The notes: generated by a model not told the origin, from the sequence alone. A DNA stretch of 64,000 nucleotides from Bacteroidota bacterium (GCA_016722525.1 JADKJB010000034.1:255503-319502); one strand, 5' to 3'. Counted from the stretch's first letter, positions 47,921 to 60,953 are shown. Made by a program: numbers and translations.

Positions 47921-48581
47921 TTAAACTAATTCCGCCAACACATCAACCCCACCGGTAACTTTTTGATTGAGGTGAACATTTACCAGCGAATTAACGGGGC
48001 AGGTAAACATCAACTCTGGAACCAAACTTAATAAAACCGAGTTGGGCACACTGACGAATCATATCTCCTTCATGCGGATAGCAAACGATACGATTGGCTA
48101 ATGCCCCGGCAATCTGGCGTACTAAAATCTGAGTTTTATTATCTTTTTGGATGACCACAGTTGTTCGCTCATTTTCGGTAGATGATTTTGGATGCCATGC
48201 TACCAGCTTTTTCCCTTTATGATATTTTAGAAAAGTAATTTTTCCACTCACCGGGTACCAATTTGCGTGTACATTTAATGGAGACATAAAAATTGAAACC
48301 TGAAGACGCTGGTCTTTAAAATACTCCCCTTCATGGGTTTTTTCAATAGCCACAATTTTACCATCGGCCGGGCAAATTACATAATTGTCATTTCGAGATA
48401 ATTCTCTTTTAGGATACCTGAAGAATTGAAGAATCAATAGAAAGATAACTAAAGAAATTGCCAGACTTGAAAACATAATAGTGCTTTTCCCTGGGAGAAA
48501 AAGCAGAATTAAAATATTAATAAGTCCCAGAATTGCCAACGTTGCTGCTATAATAGTATAGCCTTCCCTATGAATTTTCAT
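47921..48581 (-). CDS. psd: Phosphatidylserine decarboxylase family protein (one frameshift)
   Basis: Makes phosphatidylethanolamine from phosphatidylserine. N-terminal membrane anchor (GYTIIAATLAILGLINILIL) then VICPADGKIVAIEKTHEGEY, VSIFMSPLNVHANWYPVSGK and the self-cleavage region GFIKFGSRVDVYLP, where the pyruvoyl group forms at Gly-Ser. One extra C in the CCCC run near 47995-47998 ends the first frame (stop at 47991). The other frame continues VNSLVNVHLNQKVTGGVDVL to a TAA at 47921, the usual C-terminus. About 219 residues, the compact Bacteroidota form. Confidence 0.92.
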
Positions 48582-48602
48582 TTTTCTGATTAATAACTAT
48601 AA

Positions 48603-48642
48603 AAGAAATAAAGAAGCCGGAGGGTTAACAGCTCCGGCTTCC
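48603..48642 (-). terminator. Terminator between gdh and psd (leftward)
   Basis: On the minus strand GAAGCCGGAG pairs with CTCCGGCTTC across an 8-9 base loop, followed by a T-rich run. It would end glutamate dehydrogenase transcription before psd. Confidence 0.85.
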
Positions 48643-48648
48643 AAAGAA

Positions 48649-49937
48649 TTAGTAATTTCCTCTTGATTTAATGGCTCTTTCCACTTTTTGTAAAGCAACA
48701 ATATAGGCTGCAATTCTTAAAGTAACGTTATAATGCTGTGCTGTGCTCCACACACTATCGAAAGCTTTTTTCATCCAGGCATCAGCGCGTTTATTAACTT
48801 CTTCCTCACGGTAGTAGTAGCCAGTGCGGTTTTGCACCCATTCAAAATAGGATACGGTAACACCTCCACCATTTGCCAGGATGTCAGGAATAACTGTAAT
48901 TCCATGATTTTTCAATATTTCATCTGCTTTGGCTGTTGTTGGTCCATTAGCCCCTTCAACAATCAATTTAGCTTTTATTTTAGATGCATTAGTAGCTGCA
49001 CGAATTTGATTTTCCATTGCACAAGGAGCTAACACATCAGTTTTGAGAACCAGCAATTCTTCATTGCTGATGAGCTCGCCTCCTTTGAAGCCCTTAAGAA
49101 TTCCTTTATGTTTATCGCGATAAGCCATTGCTTTTTGGATATCAATTCCTTTTGCATTGTAAAATGCAGCAGTGTGGTCAGAGATACCTACTATTTTAAG
49201 TCCTGCTGCAACAAAATGAGCTGCAGTAATAGATCCGACATTACCAAATCCTTGAACAGCAGCCGTACATTTTGTTGGATCCATTTTTAATTTTTCCATT
49301 GCTTCAAGTGCTGAAACAACAACACCGCGACCGGTTGCTTCAACACGACCCAATGAACCACCGAGATGTAGGGGTTTTCCAGTAACGATCCCTGGTGTAA
49401 ATCCCCGGATATTTTAGAAAATTCATCAACAATCCAAGCCATTTCCTGAGGACCGGTATTCATATCTGGCGCAGGAATATCCTTATCCACACCAAATATA
49501 TCAGCCATGGCTGAAGTATAAGCTCTGGTAAGACGCTCCAGTTCACCTTTCGACATTTTGCGTGGGTCGCAGGTGATACCACCTTTTGCACCTCCGTAGG
49601 GAATTCCTGCAACAGCACACTTAAAAGTCATCCATGCTGCAAGTGCTTTAATTTCTTCAGGATTTACATCCATGGAATAGCGGATGCCGCCTTTTGATGG
49701 TCCCAGAGCAGTACTATGAATTATCCGGTAGCCTTCAAAAACCTGAGTGGAGCCATTATCCATTCGGATAGGAAGACTTACAAGAATTTGTTTGGCCGGA
49801 ATTTTCATGATTTGATAAACATCCTCATCAAGTTTAATGATTTTGGCAGCTTCATTGAGCCTTTCAATCATTGCTTCAAATGGATTGGTACTATCGGTAG
49901 CTACGTTCCCCTTTTTAGTGATTTTTATTACTGACAT
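48649..49937 (-). CDS. Glutamate dehydrogenase (one frameshift)
   Basis: Interconverts glutamate and 2-oxoglutarate plus ammonia. N-terminal part: AKQILVSLPIRMDNGSTQVF, GPSKGGIRYSMDVNPEEIKA, KCAVAGIPYGGAKGGITCDP with the catalytic Lys in AVAGIPYGGAKGG. The frame breaks near 49385-49405. The other frame gives GIVTGKPLHLGGSLGRVEAT, then the NAD(P) domain (AAVQGFGNVGSITAAHFVAA) and GANGPTTAKADEILKNHGIT. The end is RIAAYIVALQKVERAIKSRG. About 430 residues, the hexameric type. Leftward, with psd behind a terminator. Confidence 0.95.
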
Positions 49938-50168
49938 CAGTTAGTTGTTTTAAAACAGGCTGCGAAATTATGGATTTTTGACTAGTCGGCGAAATAGCAT
50001 GGTTATTTTAATGTCATTGAATATCAGTCGTTTAAGCTGATAATCAATGCCGTTTAAGTGCCAATTTCATACATCTAGTATTTGAATATCAATTAGTTAA
50101 ATTTATTTCCGGATTTTTTATTTTCAAATTGGTAATTTTATGACTTCAATTTCATAAAAATCAATTTC

Positions 50169-52566
50169 ATGCGCTTAACTCTATTAATTCTGTTGGTTTT
50201 ACCCTACTATACCTTCTCGCAACAAACGCTAAATGGCTGTCAGGATAAACACAGAATTGAGGACATAGTACAAATGAAAGAAGTTCATTAGTAACTGATT
50301 ATAGCCTTAGTCATTTTGAAGTTTATATTGACTCAATTAATTATGCGGCTCAAGAACTGAAAGCTCACACGGGAATAACTTTTGTTGCCAGCCAGGCCAT
50401 ATTTAATAGTGTACAACTTGATTTGTTGGGTTTTGATATTGATTCAATTGTTGCCACAGGATATACACTAACACATACTTACAATGATACAGTGATTGAT
50501 ATACAGATAAGTCCTGCTGTTAGTTTGAATGATAGTATTCAGCTTTGGATATATTACCATGGAGCTCCGGCCAAGGATGTGAGTGGATGGGGAGGATTTT
50601 ATTTCACAGGTGCGTATGCATTCAATTTGGGAGTTGGCTTTGATGCCAATCCACACAACTTTGGCAGAGCATGGTTTCCATGCATTGATAATTTTACTTC
50701 AAGAAGCAGTTATGATTTTTATATCACAACATCCAACGGTTCTAAAGCATTTTGTAATGGGTTACTCCAGTCCACTATCACAAACCCTAATGGTACTTTA
50801 ACCTGGCACTGGAAGTTAAACCAAACAATTCCATCTTACCTTGCAAGTATGGCAGTTGCGCCTTACTTTACCTTGGAGCGTACATCAAATGGCTTGCCTG
50901 TTGAATGGGCCGCAACACCTTCCGATACAATAAATATTCTTAACACTTTTCGCAAATCTTGATACCACTTTAGCCACTTTTATAAATGCTTATGGCCCGT
51001 ATCCTTTTGATAAAGTTGGGTATTGTCTTGTTCCATTTAATTCAGGTGCTATGGAACATGCTACAAGTATTCATATAGGTACTGGATTTGTGAATGGTTC
51101 GCAGACTTATGCCACATTATGGGCCCATGAATTATCGCACATGTGGTGGGGTGACAAAGTAACTTGCGAGACTGCTCAGGATATGTGGTTGAATGAGGGA
51201 TTTGCTTCTTTTAACGAAGCATTGTATACTCAGGTTGTAAATGGCGAAACTGCTTACCGTGATTGGATCAGAACGAATCACAGAAAAGTTTTGCAGTTTG
51301 CTCATACACCCGCACAGGAGGGAAGTTATCTTACTATGAACAATATTCCTCATGAATATACCTATGGTATGACTGTTTACCAGAAGGGTGCCGATCTGGT
51401 TCATACCATGCGCTATTATATGGGTGATAGTGCTTTCTTTGCAGGATGCAATGCCTATATGTCAAATAAAGCATATAGTCACGCTTCAAGTTTTGATCTT
51501 CGCAATGAACTCACTGCAGGGTCGGGTGTGAACATGAACCGATTTTTTGATGATTGGGTTTTTACGCCTGGTAATCCTCATTTTTCAATTGATTCGGTGA
51601 TACATGTACCCGGTGGGTTAGATCATATGTATGTTTACACCCGGCAGAGGAGCAAAGGGAATAATCATTTGTACGAGATGCCGATTGAGCTAAGTTTTAC
51701 AAATGGGATTATTGAAACTGTTGTCAAGGTTGTAATAGATTCAGCCACTAATGTGTTTCATGTACCTTTGTATTTTTGCCAACTTGGACTACGCTCGACA
51801 GAAGAGAACAGTGAGTGATGCCATTGCATCCAACGAAAAAACTATTTCAACAACAGGCACCCAATTGTTTCAGGAAACAAACGTTAGTCTGAATGTACAA
51901 GTACCAGGCGTGACTCCATCCATTGTAAGAGTGCATCACGATTTCGTTGCACCGGATCCATTTCAACAATCCAATCCGGGCATACGATTGTCCGATTATC
52001 ATTATTGGACTATTGAAGGAATATTCAAATCGGGGTTCCATGCAAAAGGAACATTTCTTTATAATGGGTCTGCTAGCGCCACTGCCGGATACCTTGATAA
52101 TACACTGATTACCGGATCGGAGGATAGTTTGGTCATTTTATACCGGCCGGGTTCGGGATACAACTGGGAAGTTGTGCAGGGTTATACCCTAAACACAGGG
52201 CCTTCGGTTACCGATAAAGCAGGCAGTTTTACTGTTGACACTCTTAAAACAGGTGAGTATACAATTGGCATATATGATTACACCGTTAGTGTTTATGAAA
52301 ATTCTGAAATTGAAAAATCGCTGATGCGGATTTCTCCTAATCCCTCCAGTACGAATTTCAATATAGAATTTAATACTGCTTCAACTCAAAACCGACAACT
52401 ATTGGTTTTTGATATGGGCGGTAGGCAAGTCTATAGCACTACAATTTTAAGTCAGCAACAACAAGTTTTATGGCAAGCCAAAAATTGTAATTCAGGAACC
52501 TATTATATTATTTTAATGGAAGGTGGTAAGAAGATTTCGGGACAGCGGGTTGTTTTGAATAAATAA
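50169..52566 (+). CDS. T9SS-exported M1-family aminopeptidase-like protein (at least three frameshifts)
   Basis: Start ATG 50169 (MRLTLLILLVLPYYTFSQQT, signal peptide). Breaks lie near 50280-50300, 50945-50960 and about 51760-51780. Continuous homology reads LVTDYSLSHFEVYIDSINYA, then an N-terminal M1 beta domain (GWGGFYFTGAYAFNLGVGFD), the substrate motif FNSGAMEHATS (GAMEN-like) and the zinc site HELSHMWWGD with the third ligand in DMWLNEGFASFNEA. The C-terminal domain ends with a T9SS type A sorting domain (ISPNPSSTNFNIEFNT ... YYIILMEGGKKISGQRVVLN). About 795 residues. Secreted or surface peptidase. Confidence 0.87.
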
Positions 52567-53262
52567 TTTGTCAAGCATTTAGACCCTTTAAGACTGTAGT
52601 TGTTTTTAATGCTTATTAATTGTTTGAACTTGTAGGAGTTCAACTTTTTTAGCAATCAATTTTTTCATCCCTTCCAACAATCAATTAAGTTTGGAAAGCC
52701 AAAGTCCGTTGTTCAAAACAATGAAAAAAACTGTGTTTTGGAAATTGGTTTAATAATTTTTAACCAAATTTTACCACTCTCCACCCAACAATTTCCTTTC
52801 ACCTGCCTCCTCATTTCAAAAGCACGCAAAAGTTATGCACCGTTTTTGGTCATTTAATGGGCTTAAGGAATTGCTATTGAGCGAACAGAACGAATGTTTT
52901 TCGGTTCATAAGTTGCGTTTTTTTTTTTACAAAATTTTTCCTTTTCAACCACCTACTATTGGTGTGAAATGGCAACAACAATAAATAGTTGCTATTAAAT
53001 TTTAGTTTCGCTTTCCAATGCTTTTACTGCGGAAAGCAGCGTACAAAATTAACTGTATTCCCCCGATGCAGCGAATTTTTTGAGTGAAGAATATGTGCTG
53101 TTTTTAATGCAGCGTTACGGAATGTTTATAGTACTTATATACCAGAACCAGGAAAAACTTTTAATTTAACTACCATGGCTCACCCAACAACCAATTCTTT
53201 CACGCAAAGAAAAAAAGGCGCATTGCTATTTTCACAAACAGCACATTGCACCACACACAGCT
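52567..53262. other. Intergenic, about 700 bases, no gene recognised
   Basis: A+T-rich with a T10 run near 52920 and no ORF that resembles a protein. A stretch around 53175-53262 (ATGGCTCACCCAACAACC) opens a short frame that stops at once. No RNA gene, insertion sequence end or clear hairpin seen. Confidence 0.5.
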
Positions 53263-53624
53263 GTTAAAAAAACAATTTTATTTTTAATTTTATTTTGTTG
53301 TAGCTCTCTAAATACACAGCCAGGCGGCCACCGATGCCACCTTTACCATCGAAAACGGAACGGGCCTGTTCTTTGTCGCACTGGCCGATTCCAATTGCAC
53401 CCAAATAGAGGTGGCTATAGGAACAAAAGCAAATTTAACGGATGTGTTTAGTCACACCTTTGAGCTGGATCAATCACCCTCAGGCACTCTCACCTTTACC
53501 CGCGCCGGACTGCTGGTGCATTTGGGCCTGGGAGCCCTTAGCGAGCAACTGGTGTACAATTCAAGGTGCGCTTAAAAACCAGGCCGGTAACTGGAGTGAT
53601 TGGTATGAGTTTATATCCAATTAA
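53263..53624 (+). CDS. Small secreted protein, function unknown (frameshifted)
   Basis: A hydrophobic stretch that could be a signal peptide (KKTILFLILFCCSSLNTQ, no clear start codon) changes frame near 53321 into ATDATFTIENGTGLFFVALA, then DSNCTQIEVAIGTKANLTDV and DQSPSGTLTFTRAGLLVHLG. A second break near 53560 gives QGALKNQAGNWSDWYEFISN, stop at 53624. About 115 residues with beta-strand patterns. No family recognised. The segment 53321-53420 has 55 G or C of 100 by hand count, unlike flanking sequence. Confidence 0.4.
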
Positions 53625-53714
53625 CCAATGGGCGAATAGCTGCTTATTAGCAACCTCTAGCACAAAAAAAAATTGCAAACAACCATTTATACTCAACAAT
53701 AAAAATTAATCCTC

Positions 53715-56700
53715 ATGCAAACAAAATATATACTCACCACAATGCTACTGGTACTGAGTAGCGTAACTCACCTATTATCAGCATCCTATATCTGGACCGG
53801 CAATAGTAGTACTAATTGGAATACAACAAATAACTGGTCGCCAGCTGGAATTCCGGGAGTAGCCGATTTTATAACGCTCAACAGCAATGCGCCCAACAAT
53901 TTGGTGCTCGATCAAAACCGAACGGTAGCCAATTTTACCATCAATGGCGACACGGTCGATTTAGGGACTTATACATTAACCACCACCGGTGTGACCTATT
54001 TTAATGGAGGTTGGTAAGCAACGGAAACTTGAACATTTCCGGGCTCGTTATGTCATTTTGGTGGTGCTACTATTAATGCCCGGATTGAAGCCAGCTGCGG
54101 CTATTACCACATGAACGGTGGTTTGTTTTAAAGCCGGTGGTGCTGGTTAGCTCGGGAACCAGTAACACTACCGGAACAGGAAATTGCACTTTTGAGGACA
54201 GCTTGACGATTACCCATTCGGGCGTTTTATTTTACGATGGGCTCTTCTACCAACGATTTTTTAATGGACCTGTGACCATCACCAACCATGCTAGCAAAGA
54301 GGTGTACATGGCCAATGGCGACACCTCATTTTATAATGCGAACGTTAAATAAGCAGTACCGGTAATGGTGGTGTGGCATTTGGCAATGGTGGAGTGTATC
54401 GGTTTTGGCAAGTGGCAAAACTATCAGCATTGGCTCGGGGGCTTTGGAGCGGATTATTTAACCTGAAAAACTTTATCCAAAACGGAACCACATCACAAAC
54501 GTTGACTTTAACAGGAACGGCAATCGTGAATATGACTTCATGTACTTTCAATGGTTCACTGAATGTTAATTCTCCGGGTTTTTTAATTAAAAACTGCACT
54601 TTCAATGGAGTAACAACCTTAACTAAAACAGGTACTACTAATTTACATTGCTATGGAGGCAATACTTTTAATGCAACAACTACTATAGCCAATAACAATG
54701 CTTCAGGAAGAATTCGCTTAGCAACTACTACTGGCGATACCTATTTAGGCACTGTGGAGTTTGAAGGAACCATCATTCAAGTTGCCTATGAAGGAATGAA
54801 TGATTTTTATGGCAACATTGCTCACAACGGAAATGTGGCCTCCGATGTAGTGTTTGATGCCGGGGGTGGGACTTGTAGACTGAGAGGTAGCAGTAATCAG
54901 GAACTTACAGGAAACAATCATAGATACAGAAAATTAATAGTAGCACAAGGATTTAGTTCAAGCAGAGATATTGTTTTTGGGGTGAAATAAGTATAAAAGA
55001 CACATTAAATTTGATTTCCGGCAAATTAATTGCCGGCCCAGTAACTAAGTTAGTCATGAAAGCTAGGTTCAAAAGTTGTTGGTGGCAGCGATAGCAGCTT
55101 CGTTTCGGGCCCGGTAAATAAAATTGGAAATACGGCATTCGAGTTTCCTGTTGGGAAAGGAAGCGTATATCGACCATTGCATATCAGTGCACCCACAACC
55201 TCAACTCATGCCTTTACGGCAGCGTATTTTGATCAAGGCCAACCGGTAGGTGAAAATCTTGATGGTTCATTGGCATATATAGACGACTGCAATTATTGGA
55301 CTTTAACTCGAGATGTTGGAAATTCACAAGTTTTCGTAACTTTAAGCTGGCAAAACGGGCACTGTCCGGTAAAAGATACTACGTATTTAAAAATTGCCAG
55401 CTGGTATAGTGATAATTGGAATGATAAAGGGCATGGAACAATGACAGGGAATTATACTTCAGGTACAATTACAACAACAACAACTAATTCATTATTTGAA
55501 TATTTTACATTTGCATACGATTCAAATATTGTAAAAGTGCTTCAACCTGATGAATATATCACAGCAGATGGCTTTGTAGCAAATATGGGTCAGTTGCTTG
55601 GTACAGATTCGCTAGCACATCCTGAAGTACTATACTATGGAAGTGCATTTAACTCGAATTTTTATTTATCCGATTCAGTATTTACCTATGTTTTCATGTC
55701 TTCTGATTCCATTTATGGAATTGATTCCATTGCAAAACATGTTGTAATTGATAGTTTACTTCGAGTTGATATGAGATTAAAAGGCATTAATTCTGCTTTT
55801 GAAATTTCAGCAACTGACACCAGTCAAGGGTATAAAAATTATTTTCTGGGTTATTTGGATACATCTTATACCCACGCTTTAACTTTTCAAGAAATAAAAT
55901 ATACTGAGATCTATGATGGGATTGACTTGTTGTTTCATAACAATGATGAGTTTCGTTTTTCAATTGATAGCTCTGGATTAGCTGGTTCCATTCAGTTGTA
56001 TTACCAAGGTTCGGATTCTGTGAAAATTGATGGTGAAGGATTTTTAAACATATTTTCACGGTTAGGAAATAAAAATACGGAATTAATGGTTTTGAATACG
56101 TTAGTGACCAGTGGAGAGGTATTGATGTGAGTTTTCAGCAAACAGATTCAATCATTAGTTTGGCTTTAGGAGCAGTTACTAGAAATGTTCCATTGATTAT
56201 TTCCATTGGACCATGGCAATTCCCCTTTCCACCAGCAGTAATAAATCCACATAATAAATTAAAATGGTGTACTTCCTATGGTCTTTCAGGATTTGCTAAT
56301 GATAACTTTTCGGATTGCCATATTGATCCGGCCGATAATGTGTATGTGGTTGGGCAAACATTCAATCCCAATTTTCCTATATTTCAAAACATACAACCGT
56401 ATATTGGTTCAGCAGATATTTCAGTAGTAAAATTTTTGCCTGGCCGCAATAGAGCTTTCTCAACAATTTACGGAGGTTCAAGTGTCGATTTTGGGAATGC
56501 AATTAGGATAGATTATGATGGTAACATATTATTTACAGGATCTACTATAAGTGTAGACTTTCCTCCATGTCCAACATGTCTAACGCCTCAATCTACTTTA
56601 GGTGGTAAACTAGATGCCTATGTAGTTAAGTTAACTCCAAATGGTCAAACACAGCTGCTGTCTACCTATTATGGACTAACAGAAAATGATTTTGGTTATG

Positions 56701-58075
56701 GAATAGCAGTTGATAAAATAAATAATATTTACTTGGTTGGAGGAACCGCAGGCGGGGTTCCAATTCCTGCAAGCCAACCAGCAAATTCTTTTTATTCAGA
56801 TTTTACTGCTAACAACAATGCAGGCATGCTTTATATTCAAGACGGTTTTGTTGCTAAAATTACTTCTTCAAATGTATTAGAATGGGCAACTCATTATGGG
56901 AGTGATGGCACCAATAACCCCGCTATCAAGAATGAATATATTGCATCAATTGATTTTGATGAAGTTGGTAACAATTTTTATGTAATGGGTGTTACAAGTT
57001 GCGACAAAGTACAAGTTTGTGCTGCTCCATGTTCTACGGATGTATCTCCGGATTTTCCAATAACAGGCAGTAATTACATTTATGATACTCCTAACGGTGA
57101 AGATTATTTTATAGTTAAGTTTAATTCATCACTTCAAGTTACATGGTCCACTTTATGGGGAGGTGATTTAGCTGATGTTTTTACGCTATATGGTATTACT
57201 CCCCCTAATCGAGCTATTGCCGTTTCACCCTATAATGACGATTTAGTTATTGTAGGATTTACAAGCAGTACCAATCTTGAAACAATGGATATGGGTGGAT
57301 CGAGTTACTTTGACGGAACACCATCGGCCGGATTTATTGCATCGTTTGATAGCAACGATAATTTAAAGTGGAGTACTTACTACAAAGGTGAAACTCGTTC
57401 TGTTTCTGCAAATACTTTGGGTCAATTCATTGTTACAGGTAGTACAGATAATGCTACTTTAGATTTAGTGCAATCGAATTTAGGCGCCTATTACCAACCA
57501 TTAAATAATGGCAACTTTGATGGATTTTATCTTAAATTTAATTCCGGTAGTATTTTAAATCATGCCACCTATATTGGAGGAGCTCAGAATGATTATCTGA
57601 TGAGCAGTTCAATTCAAAAATCCAATGGTTCAAATAGTATAAGTGTTGGTTTTACGAGGAGCTCCAATTTCCCATGGCGCGATTTTATTCCTAACTATAA
57701 TGGAGATTATTCTTTAGGTGACCCAGGGTTGACTACAACAGGTTCTGAGACAACACCCTTTGTTTTTAACTTGTACAATGTGAGTACACCTCTTCGTATA
57801 GCAAGCCCTGACGAATTCTCTGAAGAAACAGTAAAGCCTAAAAGTAATTGTGTTATTTATCCAAATCCTTTCACTAACGTTGTGCACTTTAAGACGACAG
57901 AAATATTAAAAGAGATAACTATTTATGATTTAGCAGGCCAACAATTAGTGCATGTTGATGCACCATTCAATGATTATTCCACTATCGATTTAACTGCGTA
58001 TGCTCCTGAATTTATGGCAGAGGTTGTAACGACTGCAAAAGAGAGCGATTTAAAATTATAAAAATTACGGAATGA
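53715..58075 (+). CDS. Giant T9SS-exported protein with SBBP beta-propeller repeats (many frameshifts)
   Basis: Signal peptide (KYILTTMLLVLSSVTHLLSA), then WTGNSSTNWNTTNNWSP, the typical passenger motif. Frames change at about 54000, 54130, 54350, 54985, 55070 and 56130. Middle parts include GSVYRPLHISAPTTSTHAFT and a DUF7948-like region (TEIYDGIDLLFHNNDEFRFS). After 56130 the SBBP repeats are clear (GNILFTGSTISVDFPPC, NNIYLVGGTAGGVPIPAS, NDDLVIVGFTSSTNLETMDM). The C-terminus is a T9SS type A sorting domain (CVIYPNPFTNVVHFKTTEIL, then AEVVTTAKERFKIIKITE after a last indel near 58040). About 1450 residues, stop TGA at 58073-58075, overlapping the next ATG. Confidence 0.75.
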
Positions 58076-59393
58076 AAAAATTTAGTTTTTAATTTTATCA
58101 CTTGTAGCACTACCGGCACTGGTAAAATGTCAAACATTTAGTAGTTTGCCTCCTGGATTGAGTCCTGCACCTTATGTGTTGTATTATGACCAGACTGATT
58201 CGCTTCTCTATGCTGGAGGCGTATTTAATTAATATGGTAATGGAACTCTTGCAAATAGTATTGCAAAATGGAATGGAAGCACCTGGGATTCCCTTGGTTC
58301 AGGTATCAACGATGGCGGTACATTTAGAGATATTATTAGATTTAACGATACTATATTTGTTGGAGGCACTTTTAGTAAAGTTGGAGGTTTAAATGCAAAG
58401 GGGGTTGCCAAATGGAATGGCTCCTATTGGGAAAATTTTGCAGATTTTGCTAGTATTACAACTTATGGTTATGTTTATGAATTAATGGAACACGACTCAA
58501 GTCTATACATCGGAGGCGGATTTATAACTGTAAACGGCACACCAGCCAATGGATTGGTACGATATGATGGGTCAAATTTTTATACCTATCCCGTTATTTC
58601 TTCCGGGTCAACAGCTATTGTCGCTGTGTGCTTTTATAATGGTGAAATGTATGTTGGAGGTAATTTCGATCCTGGTGGTGGACTTAATGATATTGAAATT
58701 TGATGGAACCAACTGGTAAGTGTTGGAGGAGGTTTAACAGGTGGTGCTACCATAGTAAATGATATGATTGTTTATAATGGAGAATTATATGTTTCCGGAC
58801 ATTTTTTAACGATCTATGGTGATCCGGGTGATTTAATTGCAAAATGGGATGGCACCAGTTGGAGTTCAGTTGGAAGTGGACTCTCAGGCGGAAATTGTTT
58901 AGACATGCAAGTTTTTAATTCTGAATTGTATGTTGGCGGCTCTCTTATTGCAGCTGGAGGATTGCCCGTAAACAATATTGCCAAATGGGATGGAACTAAT
59001 TGGTATAACATAGGAGCCAATTTTAATAATTGGGTTATATGTATGGAAGCAATGGATAGTAACAATTTGTTTCTTGGAGGAGGCTTCACAATGATCAATA
59101 ATGATACAGTAAAAAATATTTGTAAATATAATATTTTAACATCGGTGAATGAATTACAAAACGAAAGTAATTTTAGTATTTATCCAAATCCTGCAAATGA
59201 TAAGATTACAGTTACTGTATCTGAAAACATAGAGTATGTATTTGAATTAAGAGACATTTACAACCGTATTTGCATCCAAAAAGAAAATATCAAAGAATTA
59301 GATGTTTCTACATTAACAAACGGTATTTATTCTGTCAGAATTCTGGTTAGCAATAAAATACAATATTCTGGTAAATTGGTAATTATTAAATAA
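58072..59393 (+). CDS. T9SS-exported propeller-like protein with YxGGxF repeats (frameshifts and one in-frame stop)
   Basis: ATG 58072 overlaps the previous stop by four bases. After MKKFSF one missing base leads to LILSLVALPALVKCQTFSSL, a signal peptide. Repeats of a YVGGxFxxxxxxxxxxxAKWDGxxW type follow (LYAGGVFN, IFVGGTFSKVGGLNAKGVAK, LYIGGGFITVNGTPANGLVR, LYVGGSLIAAGGLPVNNIAK). A TAA stop in a continuing frame lies near 58228 (GGVFN-stop-YGNG), and a break at about 58702. The C-terminus is a T9SS type A sorting domain (FSIYPNPANDKITVTVSENI ... NGIYSVRILVSNKIQYSGKL). About 440 residues. Confidence 0.75.
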
Positions 59394-59398
59394 AAATC

Positions 59399-59426
59399 GG
59401 GCAGCAGGTTAGTATCACCTGCTGCC
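59399..59426 (+). terminator. Hairpin after the propeller-like gene, possible terminator
   Basis: GGCAGCAGGT and ACCTGCTGCC form a perfect 10-bp stem; the following TTCTTCATT is only moderately T-rich. Confidence 0.55.
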
Positions 59427-59435
59427 TTCTTCATT

Positions 59436-60947
59436 ATGAAAAACATAATTATTTTAATTGTTATCTTATTATTCTCACTACCAATTAGTGCTCAAAACCG
59501 TAACTCAGTCTGGTGCTTTGGTGATAGTGCAGGTATTGATTTTGGAAGTGGAGTTGCTCTGCCCATTGCGAGCGGAATGGATGGGCGAGGTAGTTGTGCA
59601 AGCATTGCAGATGAATATGGTAATTTATTGTTTTATGCAAGTACTATGTATCCATATTCTAATGTATTTGAATATTCCACATTTGTTTTTGATTCAAATA
59701 ATTCTATTATGCAAAAACGGAGATTCTATTTTTGGAAAAGGTTGGTATCAGGAATTAATTATTGTTCCTAGTCCCGCAAACGATAGTACTTATTATTTGT
59801 TTTCTATCGGAGTATCGGGTGGTGATTTTGGACTTAAATATAGTATCATTGACATGCATGAACGGGGGCTTGGGGCTGTTACTGTTAAAATATTCAACTT
59901 CAAAGCTTGCTATGGTTGATTGCATTAATGCAGTGAAACATGGTAATGGAAGAGATTGGTGGCTTATTTTCAGAAAATCTGATGTTCCAACATTTGGCTC
60001 AACAACGATTGGTACATACCTAATCACTCCAACAGGCATTCAAAAATTTTCAATTCAATCTATTGGAGTCCAAAACAGAACAAACCTGGGTCACATTAGC
60101 TTTTCCCCAAATGCAGATAAGATGGCATTTTGTAACCTTACCGATGTAGTGGAACTTTTCGATTTCAATAGATGTGCGAATACTTAGCAATCCCATCACA
60201 ATTGAAAACGATCCAGGAATGTCACCATATTTATATACCTGGAGTTGTGAATTTTCAGGCGATGCCAGTAAGTTGTATGTGTGAGTACGAACTTAGATAC
60301 GTCTTACCTTTTTCAATATGATTTGAATGCACCTAATATTTCAGCGAGTAAGGATGCGATTTGGATATTACAAAATACACCCTCTGCGTGTGGAACATTA
60401 AAACTTGCACCCGATAACAAAATTTATTTATCAAATTGGTATATGATTTCTTTAATTTTCTTATCCATACCCAGACACTGTTTACAACATGTACAACATG
60501 AATTTATCAGTGATAAACCAATAGGATAGTTTAGGAGTTGCATGTGATTTTCAGCCGTACAGTTTTTACTTGGGAGGAAAGCGAACTTATTTGGGGTTGC
60601 CGAATAACCCCAATTACGACTTACCAGCTTTAGCAGGTAGCCCTTGCGATACCCTTGTAGGTAAAAACGAACTTGCAATTACCAACACTAACGCAAATCT
60701 ACACGTGTACTACGCACCTGATTGGGAGAAAGCCTTTATTAATGCCGATAAGCTAAAAGGAAAAAATTACCGGTTACGTATGGTAGATGTTTTGGGCAAA
60801 GAAGTTTACACAGAAAGTGGTGCTTTAAATTCGAAATATTTTACCAGAGATTTAAACTGTGCTTCGTTTGCGAGTGGAATTTATTTAATTACATTTGAGA
60901 CGGAGAAAGAGCGGTTGGTGAAGAAGATGCAGATTAATTGGAGGTGA
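59436..60947 (+). CDS. T9SS-exported protein, WxFGDSAGIDF family (frameshifted)
   Basis: A signal peptide (IIILIVILLFSLPISAQ) leads to NRNSVWCFGDSAGIDFGSGV and DEYGNLLFYASTMYPYSNVF. Breaks lie near 59720, 59870, 60186, 60282 and 60500. Continuing segments are GKGWYQELIIVPSPANDSTY, KHGNGRDWWLIFRKSDVPTF, TGIQKFSIQSIGVQNRTNLG, PFY-like GGKRTYLGLPNNPNYDLPAL. The C-terminus resembles a T9SS sorting domain (NLHVYYAPDWEKAFINADKL ... ASGIYLITFETEKERLVKKM), though the usual YPNP motif is degenerate. About 500 residues. The N-terminal half likely forms a PD40-like propeller. Confidence 0.68.
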
Positions 60948-60953
60948 GGGTAG

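Noticed and set aside
52567..53262. Mobile element or RNA gene in the 700-base gap
   Set aside because: No inverted-repeat ends, transposase fragment or foldable conserved motif could be seen.
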